This document shows, in pieces, positions 1 through 5,977 of a stretch of 21,346 bases of DNA. Within the stretch, counting starts at the first letter, position 1, and every line of letters starts with the position of its first letter. The stretch is from the NCBI GenBank assembly GCA_031268245.1, contig JAIRXN010000072.1, forward strand, positions 1-21,346, given 5' to 3'. Source of the stretch: Treponema sp. Lineage in GTDB: Bacteria; Spirochaetota; Spirochaetia; Treponematales; Breznakiellaceae. The notes under the pieces are model-generated. The model saw only the letters and a list, made by a program, of their open reading frames with translations, was not told the origin of the DNA and ran no database searches. The position numbers and the translations under genes are program-made.

Positions 1-1638
1 GCCGGGGAAGGCGCCGGAACCATTGCGGACCGGACCGTTGCAGAAGGGACACCTCTTACCCTGCCCGGCGGGGACGGCATGACCGCGCCCGGGGGGAAAG
101 AGTTCAGCGGCTGGGAACTTGCCGGCGCAAATTACGCGGCGTGGTTTCCGTATACGGTAAACGCCGACGTAACCTTTACCGCCCAATGGGCCGTCCCGAG
201 ACCGGCAATATTACCGGAAAGTCTCTGGCCGAGGCGCTGGCGTGGATTCGGGACAGCGGGGAGAACAATACCGCCTATACGATTGTTCTGGGGGCGGATG
301 AACCATCGCCGCCCGTAACCCTGGAAGCCGGCAATACGGCTTCCCCAGTGTACAACAAAACCAATGTCGCCATTGTGCTCAAGGGGGCCAGCGCCGAAAG
401 GAACATAAGCCTCAGCGGGACAGGCAGCCTTTTTACCATAGGAGGCGGGCAAAACCTGAGCCTGGACCAGTATATAACCCTGCGCGGCGTCAATAACAAT
501 ACAATGCCCCTTGTCGTGGTGCGTGAGTTTGGCGGCTTGTTGATGCGGGGAGACTCGAAGATTACCGGGAATAGCAACGTTGGTGGCGCTGGCGGCGGAG
601 TCTACTCTGACGGAACCTTCACCATGGAGGATAGTGCCTCGGTATATAATAATACCGCCGGTGGCGGTGACGGCGGCGGGGTGGCTACGAGCGGAATTTT
701 CACCATGCAGGGCAATGCCTCGGTACATGATAATACCACCGGTGACCATGGCGGCGGGGTGTCTACGACCGGAACCTTTACCATGCAGGACAGCGCCTCG
801 GTATATAATAATACCGCCGATGGCGGCGGCGGGGTAAGTCCAGGCGGAACCTTCATCATGCGGGGAAACTCATCGGTATAATAATACCGCCGATGGCGAT
901 GGCGGCGGGGTGGCAGCCTGGGGCGAAACCTTCATCATGCAGGACAATGCCTCGGTACATGATAATACCGCCGGTGCCAATGGCGGCGGGGTAATACTCT
1001 GGGATAAACCAACATTTACCATGCAGGACAGCGCCTCGGTATATGATAATATTGCCGGTGGCGATGGCGGCGGGGTAAAAACCTGGGACGGAACCTTCAC
1101 CATGCAGGACAATGCCTCGGTACATAATAATACCGTCAGCGGTTATGGCGGCGGGGTGAATACGGACGGAATTTTCACCATGGAGGGCAACGCCTCGGTA
1201 TATGATAATAATTCCGGCGTCGATGGCGGCGGGGTGATTACGAGCGGAACTTTTACCATGCAGGGCAGCGCCTCGGTATATAATAATACCGCCGATGACG
1301 ACGGCGGCGGGGTAGACGCCTTGAGCGGGATTTTCACCATGCAGGACAGCGCCGTGATAAGCGGCAACACCGCCCAATGGGGCGGAGGAGTACAAGTCTG
1401 GGGCGGAACTTTTACCAAAAAAGGCGGAACCATTTACGGCGATACCGATACAACCCAGAACGGCAATGAAAACACCTCCACAGGTGGTTGGGGTCACGCG
1501 GTCCGTTCCGGCGACAAAATACGTAACGCCGATGCCGGGCCAACGGTTAATCTCTATGCCAGGAAGTATGGCGATGCATGGACTTATCTGGACACAAGTC
1601 CGGGAGGCGCGGGGGATACCACGGCAAACTGGCAGTAG
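1..1638 (+). pseudogene. Repeat-rich surface protein (Listeria/Bacteroides repeat + beta-helix repeats), 5'-truncated, two frameshifts
   Basis: The reading frame enters from the left edge, so the start is outside the window. Translation of 1-190 ends in 'ADVTFTAQWA', the typical end of a Listeria/Bacteroides (InlB_B) repeat found in surface proteins. It is followed in another frame by 'ITGKSLAEALAWI', and then by eleven glycine-rich repeats of the form GGGV-(x)-FTMQ-(x)-SASVYNNTA, characteristic of pectate-lyase-like beta-helix proteins. The C-terminus ends 'GGAGDTTANWQ' before TAG. Two shifts break the frame. One C is missing from the C run at 195-197; adding it restores 'WAVPETGNITG'. A TA pair is missing at 877-882, where sister repeats read 'tcggtatataataat'. 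The net loss is 3 bp, so the ends share a frame. Probable role is cell-surface or secreted adhesion-like; the substrate is unknown. It could be a true pseudogene, a phase-variable gene or two sequencing errors. Confidence 0.8.
591..1437 (+). repeat. Tandem ~75-87-bp coding repeat array, eleven units
   Basis: Eleven degenerate units each begin with a GGC-GGC-GG(A/G)-GT (GGGV) core and contain 'ttcaccatgcagga' and 'gcctcggtatataataat' blocks, encoding 25-29 residues. Units differ mainly in the few residues after GGGV and after NNTA. The last two units degrade ('SAVISGNTAQW', then 'GTFTKKGGTIYGD'). This is a protein-level solenoid repeat. The strong DNA identity of the 'catgcaggacagcgcctcgg' blocks would allow slippage or recombination. 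Confidence 0.9.
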
Positions 1639-1671
1639 GGTAGTTTAAGAACTGCGCAAGAATAAAGAGAA

Positions 1672-1759
1672 TTTACCACGAACGGCACGAACAGACACGA
1701 ACGGATCGGGAAATTTAGAGAGTTTGTTCGTGTAGTTCGTGTGGTTGGTGGTTAAATTT
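1672..1759. repeat. Imperfect inverted repeat of CACGAAC heptamers
   Basis: On the left side CACGAAC occurs at 1677-1683, 1686-1692 and 1696-1702. On the right its complement GTTCGTG occurs at 1726-1732 and 1735-1741, followed by a degenerate third copy 'gttggtgg'. The outer ends 'atttacca' and 'tggttaaat' also pair. The result is a long imperfect dyad with 9-10-bp internal periodicity in the gap between the surface-protein gene and the CDF gene. Similar CACGAA-type intergenic repeats are, from memory, common in other bacteria. It may also serve as a transcription stop for the upstream gene, although no T tract is obvious. Confidence 0.7.
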
Positions 1760-1810
1760 CTTGGGCTACCTAACATGAGGCAGTAAATGTCGAACTGCCA
1801 TAAGCAAATC

Positions 1811-1839
1811 TTGCCGGCTTCATTAATTTGCAGCATACT
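1811..1839 (+). promoter_or_regulatory. Putative promoter of the CDF transporter gene
   Basis: TTGCCG at 1811-1816 is followed by a 17-bp spacer and CATACT at 1834-1839, then 7 nt to the ATG at 1847. This fits a housekeeping-sigma promoter and a nearly leaderless transcript. No Shine-Dalgarno sequence precedes 1847. Confidence 0.45.
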
Positions 1840-1846
1840 TTATTAC

Positions 1847-2770
1847 ATGGAAAAAATAGCCGAAAGGGCCAGGATCATCAGGATTGCCTCTTTAACGGCT
1901 CTCTTTGGAAACGCAGTGTTGGCCTTTGTCAAGATTGCCGCAGGTTTCCTGGCCGGAAGTCTTGCAGTGGCGGGCGACGGCATTGACTCTTCGATGGATG
2001 TGCTTATTGCCATTATGTCTCTGATTGTAGCGGGAATGATCTCCTCGCCTGCGGACGAGGGACATCCCTGGGGGCATGGCCGGGCGGAAACCATTGCTAC
2101 AAGCCTCCTTTCCTGCATTCTCTTTTTTGCCGGCGCTCAGTTGGTTCTCAAGTCGGTTTCCGGTTTTTTGATCGGCACACAGCACGAAGTTCCTGAACGG
2201 CCGGCTCTCTATGCCACGCTTTTTTCCATCGGGGGGAAACTCATCATGGCCTGGACTCAGTACAGTCTGGGAAAGAAGGCAGGATCGGCCGTGCTCAGGG
2301 CCAATGCAAAAAACATGACCGGGGACGTGATTCTTTCGGGGGGAGTCCTTCTGGGCCTGGTACTTTCCATGATAAGCGGCATCGGGATTATTGATTCAAT
2401 TGTTGCCATTCTGGTGGGTATCTGGGTAATGAAGTCGGCTGTCGGCATCTTTATGGAAGCCAATGCGGAACTCATGGACGGCAGCACGCAGGAATTCTAC
2501 CTTACCGTTTTTGAAGCAGTCCGCTCGGTTCCCGAGGCAGGCAACCCCCACCGTACACGGATGAGGAGGATTGCGGGGCTTTGGGACATCGACATTGACA
2601 TTGAAGTCGATCCCAACAAGACGGTACTGGAGGCCCACTGGATTGCACACAGGGTGGAGCAGGCAATCAAAGAGCAATTGGACGGGGTTTACGACATCAT
2701 GATCCATGTGGAGCCCGCAGGCAACGAAGAAGAAGAAGGTTACGGCCTGGCCGAAAAAACCCTGGAGTAA
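1847..2770 (+). CDS. Cation diffusion facilitator (CDF) family metal exporter, probably manganese type
   Basis: The 307-residue product has the CDF layout: about six hydrophobic segments over residues 10-195, then a cytoplasmic C-terminal domain with 'DIDIDIEVDP' and 'YDIMIHVEP'. The 'HPWGHGRAE' loop (73-81) is a family hallmark. Metal-site residues are D47xxxD51 in the second helix and N156xxxD160 in the fifth. An Asn plus three Asp site is the pattern described for MntE-like manganese exporters, whereas zinc members use HxxxD. Manganese export across the inner membrane by proton antiport is therefore inferred. The frame opens at 1787, where ATG has a GAGG six bases upstream. I prefer 1847 because family similarity starts there, a promoter ends just before it, and the intervening stretch is AT-rich and does not look like this family. 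The gene appears monocistronic. Confidence 0.88.
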   Translation: MEKIAERARIIRIASLTALFGNAVLAFVKIAAGFLAGSLAVAGDGIDSSMDVLIAIMSLIVAGMISSPADEGHPWGHGRAETIATSLLSCILFFAGAQLVLKSVSGFLIGTQHEVPERPALYATLFSIGGKLIMAWTQYSLGKKAGSAVLRANAKNMTGDVILSGGVLLGLVLSMISGIGIIDSIVAILVGIWVMKSAVGIFMEANAELMDGSTQEFYLTVFEAVRSVPEAGNPHRTRMRRIAGLWDIDIDIEVDPNKTVLEAHWIAHRVEQAIKEQLDGVYDIMIHVEPAGNEEEEGYGLAEKTLE

Positions 2771-2889
2771 GGGAGCCTTTTCAAAATCAGCAAAGGCATA
2801 CCGAGCCCTCCCGGACGGCTGGATTGTCCCAATTCAAGTCCGGCTGGGCCCTGGCAAAGAGGCGCAGATAGTACCCATGGTTTAATCTC

Positions 2890-3402
2890 CTAAAAATTTA
2901 CCACAGCCGGAAGTGAAATATCCGAGGCATTTCTAATGGAACTTAAGAAGTATAAAAAACGGGAAGACCAGGCCCCGATAAGCCTGTTAAGCATCGCCTC
3001 TGTTTCGTCCCCGGTAAACCGGAACATGGCAGTATAGGCGCCCTGATCATTCTGCAGGGGAACAGCTATGAAAAGCGTCTCTTCCTCCCGGCGCTGAAAG
3101 GCGGTATAGCCCTGAATGCCCTGCCGGTTTTGCCAGCCGTCCCGGGAAAAAACGAGAGGTTCACCGCAGATCCAGACAGAGAAAATCATATCCGCCTCTG
3201 TTTCCCCGGTTTTAAGACTGTATTCACCATGAAGAACAGGAAAACCGTTGAGCTCTATTCCGGGAAGCCCCCGGCTCCAGATGTTTCCCCGGACAAGGAT
3301 TGCCCCCTGTTCCTGGGCGCCGAGTCCTGCCGCCGCAAGCAGGAAAAATAAAAAGACGGAAAATTTTATATAAATGTCTTTTATCTCGGTTACAAATATC
3401 AT
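2890..3402 (-). CDS. Hypothetical exported protein
   Basis: The 170-residue product starts with a signal peptide: a short charged region, a hydrophobic core 'FSVFLFFLLAAAGL' and a likely cleavage after 'GLGA'. The mature part has no motif I recognise; it contains evenly spaced Gly/Trp and beta-type stretches ('TAMFRFTGDETEAMLNRL'). No alternative start would keep the signal peptide. The start is 11 bp from the divergent start of the 635-residue protein, so its promoter must lie inside that neighbour's coding sequence; I see no good -10 there. It converges on the CDF gene. Function is unknown, with a periplasmic or surface location inferred. Confidence 0.7.
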   Translation of the reverse strand: MIFVTEIKDIYIKFSVFLFFLLAAAGLGAQEQGAILVRGNIWSRGLPGIELNGFPVLHGEYSLKTGETEADMIFSVWICGEPLVFSRDGWQNRQGIQGYTAFQRREEETLFIAVPLQNDQGAYTAMFRFTGDETEAMLNRLIGAWSSRFLYFLSSIRNASDISLPAVVNF

Positions 3403-3407
3403 ATAAT
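3402..3407 (+). promoter_or_regulatory. Consensus -10 (TATAAT) six bases before the 3414 start
   Basis: TATAAT is exactly consensus and leaves 6 nt before ATG at 3414, putting the expected transcription start at or next to the start codon. No good -35 is visible ('ttttat' at 3379-3384 has the right spacing only). The hexamer abuts the start codon of the divergent gene. A leaderless mRNA is inferred. Confidence 0.5.
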
Positions 3408-3413
3408 TGCCTA

Positions 3414-5321
3414 ATGGCTCCGAATCTTGAACTCTATCCTATTCTAAAATCCTATACGAATAAATACAATACTCCTTACATTGAAATAAAGGAATTTATT
3501 GAATTTCTTGAGAAATATTCCAAAAGGAAGACGGAAGAAAACCCTGAATGGGTTAAATGGACTGTTAATACGGCCGGTAAATTTTGGACAGAGCTTACGC
3601 CTCTTGCGGAAGCCGAAAAGCTAATCCTCATGGCGGATACTGCCGGGGACCGGATTTTTATGCCTTCATACTATGCGGAGCTTATACGGGATGCCTACCA
3701 GTCCCCGGATGACGCCGCCATGGATCCTTTTCCCTCTGAAGAATATCTGCGTATCATCCTGCCGGAAGATCATGTCTCCTATCTCAATATCGAAAACGAT
3801 CTGGCTCCCTATTTTGAACGGAAAGAAAACAAGAGAGAGGCTAATGCAATCGTCAAACTTATCTTTCCGGACAGCTTTGGTCATGCGCTGGCTCTTGTCC
3901 CGATGATACCCCGGCGGATCATCGAAGCCGCCCTGCTCAAGGTCAGGTATTTTCTCCGCAAGGGAGGCAACAAGGAATATACCCTCCACAAACTCAGTCC
4001 TCAATTCCAGAACAAGGAAAGGTACCTTCGGGATATTCTCGATCAGATCCTTATCCGTCCCCTGGACTGCGTTACAAGCATGGAAAATTTTGGTGATTTC
4101 CAGTATCTTTTCTGGGCATATTTCTGTACTCTGACAAAAAATGACATCAAAAAGAAAAATGAAAAACTGGGAGAAGATGTAGCTGTCTTTCAGGCCGTTT
4201 CAATAATAGAAGCCTGTAATGTTCTTTACAGGGCCAGGGCGGTAAAGGAACGGGAGAAGGAACTCGCCTTCAAAAGCCTGGAACTGCACATGGGAAAGCC
4301 GCCCTACTATTATACGCCGGATCAGATTGCCAAATTCACTTCAGACAAAGGGGTTTTGCTTTTAAGCCAGTATTCTGAAAAGGAACTGGATGCCCTTATC
4401 AAGAAAAAGACTACGGAGAGTCAGGATCGTCAACTGCCCGAATGGCTTGTGCTTACGGGGAAAAAAGGCGAACGCTGGTTCATCCTTAAGAGCCGTTACC
4501 TTTCCCTTTGTACCCGGCTCCTCACGGAAAACCGTCTCAAAATCAAGCAGGCAATTGTCAAACGCTGGACAGCCCTTCTGCGTTCTTTCCGGACAGAGCC
4601 CCCCATGGAGAAGGACCCCGATTTTAATGCGCTTCTTGAAAGTTATACTGCCCTTATCAGCCCTGTACTTATGGCCTTGTTGGAGGATCAGAAACTGGTT
4701 TGGGTCTATGAAGAAACGGAACATGGGGAAACCGGTATTCCCGCCGCCTCCGGGATCTTCACCAAAGGGCGCCTTTTACCCATAAGCAATCTGTATGAAC
4801 TGCGGAGAAAGGATCTTATTACCGATGCGCGGATTATGCTTCCCTTCTGGTATTCGATTCCCATTTTTTCCGCCATTGCGGCCTTTTTTTGCAGACCGGG
4901 GAAGGGAAAAAAGAAAAAAGACCGCGATTCCGGGGAAGAGGCGGGCGACGAACTTTTGGTGGAAACAGAAGATATTTCCGGGCAGCTGCGGAATACCGCC
5001 AGAGAAATAAAAATGCAGCTTGTACCTGCGGGTTATACCCTGGAATCGTATCTTTCCGAACTTGAAAGCCGCTGGGTGAGACTTATCGGCAGAGAAAACC
5101 GGCAAAATCTGATAGAGGATGTCCGTTCCTTGACCCGGGATCGCCTGCGCACGCTTTTCCGGACACAGAAAAGGAAAATCATCAGCCCGGCAAGTATAAA
5201 AAAGATGGCCTTCGCCTTGATAGTCCGCAATCCTACCCTGCAAAGCATCAAGGATCAGGATACCCTAAGAATTTACATTGAACTTTATACGGTCAAGCTT
5301 CTGGGACATATAAAGCGCTGA
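3414..5321 (+). CDS. Conserved-looking 635-residue cytoplasmic protein of unknown function
   Basis: I do not recognise this protein. It is long, charged and helix-rich with no signal peptide. Notable stretches are an N-terminal 'EFIEFLEKYSKRK'; a middle part with 'YYYTPDQIAKF' followed by 'LLLSQYSEKELDALIKKK'; one hydrophobic stretch 'FWYSIPIFSAIAAFF' (about 505-520); then a very basic 'GKGKKKKDRD'; and a basic C-terminal domain ('LTRDRLRTLFRTQKRK', 'LRIYIELYTVKLLG'). The frame remains open upstream to 3300, but the family-like sequence, the consensus -10 and the absence of other signals favour ATG 3414. The early part is more AT-rich than flanking genes. The gene is monocistronic; ssb follows after 155 bp under its own promoter. 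The Lys/Arg-rich C-terminus could bind nucleic acid, but that is a guess. Confidence 0.8.
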   Translation: MAPNLELYPILKSYTNKYNTPYIEIKEFIEFLEKYSKRKTEENPEWVKWTVNTAGKFWTELTPLAEAEKLILMADTAGDRIFMPSYYAELIRDAYQSPDDAAMDPFPSEEYLRIILPEDHVSYLNIENDLAPYFERKENKREANAIVKLIFPDSFGHALALVPMIPRRIIEAALLKVRYFLRKGGNKEYTLHKLSPQFQNKERYLRDILDQILIRPLDCVTSMENFGDFQYLFWAYFCTLTKNDIKKKNEKLGEDVAVFQAVSIIEACNVLYRARAVKEREKELAFKSLELHMGKPPYYYTPDQIAKFTSDKGVLLLSQYSEKELDALIKKKTTESQDRQLPEWLVLTGKKGERWFILKSRYLSLCTRLLTENRLKIKQAIVKRWTALLRSFRTEPPMEKDPDFNALLESYTALISPVLMALLEDQKLVWVYEETEHGETGIPAASGIFTKGRLLPISNLYELRRKDLITDARIMLPFWYSIPIFSAIAAFFCRPGKGKKKKDRDSGEEAGDELLVETEDISGQLRNTAREIKMQLVPAGYTLESYLSELESRWVRLIGRENRQNLIEDVRSLTRDRLRTLFRTQKRKIISPASIKKMAFALIVRNPTLQSIKDQDTLRIYIELYTVKLLGHIKR

Positions 5322-5324
5322 GTT

Positions 5325-5360
5325 GTTTCCGGCAATTTTTTGCTTTTTTTTGTTTTTATT
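5325..5360 (+). terminator. Possible weak intrinsic terminator after the 635-residue ORF
   Basis: A short 'gcaa-tttt-ttgc' dyad is followed by a long T-rich run (eight T, G, five T). The stem is only four base pairs, so termination here rests mainly on the T tract. Confidence 0.3.
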
Positions 5361-5390
5361 GAAGCGTCTTACATCTCCACACCATATATA
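5359..5390 (+). promoter_or_regulatory. Putative ssb promoter
   Basis: TTGAAG at 5359-5364 and CATATA at 5383-5388 are separated by 18 bp; the TA-rich 'catatatata' run makes the exact -10 ambiguous. The predicted transcript would start near 5395, just before the first of three leader hairpins. Confidence 0.4.
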
Positions 5391-5397
5391 TAGCTGA

Positions 5398-5464
5398 CGC
5401 AGAAATTTGTCTGCGGCCGGCAGCCTGTGCTGCCGAATGTGCGCATGGGAGGGTAAAACCCTCC
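5398..5464 (+). promoter_or_regulatory. Structured ssb leader: three consecutive hairpins
   Basis: Three perfect six-base-pair stems follow each other. CGCAGA/TCTGCG lies at 5398-5403 and 5410-5415, CGGCAG/CTGCCG at 5418-5423 and 5430-5435, and GGAGGG/CCCTCC at 5448-5453 and 5459-5464. The third ends one base before the Shine-Dalgarno sequence AAGGGAG (5465-5471), and its CCCTCC arm could alternatively pair with that site. No T tract follows, so these are not terminators. A translational control leader is inferred. Confidence 0.5.
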
Positions 5465-5476
5465 AAGGGAGCAGCT

Positions 5477-5977
5477 ATGAACAATCTCAACTCCATTCTG
5501 ATTGAAGGTAACCTGGTCAGGGATCCTCTCTACCGTTCCACCCCAAAGGGAACTCCGGTTTGTACCTTCAGTCTTGCCTCCAACCGTTACTATAGACAGG
5601 ACTCGGAACTGGAAAAGGAGGTGGGTTTTTTTGACGTGGAAACCTGGGCCAAGCTGGCGGACAATTGTTATAACCTGGGGCATAAGGGCCGGGGAGTCCG
5701 GGTGGTAGGCCGGCTCAAGCAGCAGCGTTGGAATGGATCCGACGGGAAACCCCATTCCAGGATTACCATTGTCGCCGAACACGTGGAATTCCGTCCCGAA
5801 TTCAAAAAGGAAGAGGCTCGTCCCGGTACCGGCGATGCCTTGGCGGAAGAAATCTCCGGGCTTGCGGAAAGCCAGCCCCCTTTCTCCGAAGAGGCGCCTG
5901 TAAACTACAATCCCCGTATCGAGGAGATGTACGAAGAGAATCCTACTCCCTTTCCGGACGAAGTAGTTAACTTTTAG
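5477..5977 (+). CDS. ssb: Single-stranded DNA-binding protein SSB
   Basis: The 166-residue product has the OB-fold SSB pattern: 'LNSILIEGNLVRDP' at the N-terminus, 'FSLASNR' near residues 32-38, 'FFDVETWAKLAD' around 50-62 and 'GRGVRVVGRLKQQRW' around 71-86. The OB fold covers roughly residues 1-108, followed by an acidic, Pro/Glu-rich tail. SSB coats single-stranded DNA and recruits repair and replication enzymes through its last residues. The tail here ends 'PDEVVNF', not the common DDDIPF-type tip, so the partner-docking end is divergent, although acidic and ending in Phe. ATG 5477 has a strong AAGGGAG five bases upstream. The usual rpsF and rpsR neighbours are absent. The last 11 bp overlap the end of the convergent U32 gene. 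Confidence 0.93.
   Translation: MNNLNSILIEGNLVRDPLYRSTPKGTPVCTFSLASNRYYRQDSELEKEVGFFDVETWAKLADNCYNLGHKGRGVRVVGRLKQQRWNGSDGKPHSRITIVAEHVEFRPEFKKEEARPGTGDALAEEISGLAESQPPFSEEAPVNYNPRIEEMYEENPTPFPDEVVNF

Noticed and set aside
591..1437. Regular repeats that could suggest a CRISPR array
   Set aside because: Units are contiguous, protein-coding and degenerate, with no unique spacers and no cas genes.
132..1497. Long minus-strand frames (132-749, 856-1497) with repeating 'GGIIIYRGxALHGE'
   Set aside because: They are antisense to the beta-helix repeats; the periodic sequence simply keeps other frames open.
1787..1846. Earlier start for the CDF gene with GAGG upstream
   Set aside because: The added 20 residues do not fit the family and contain the likely promoter; it remains possible.
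2800..2845. CCGGAC/GTCCGG dyad between the CDF gene and the small exported protein
   Set aside because: Only six base pairs around a 21-base loop and no T tract, so not called a terminator.
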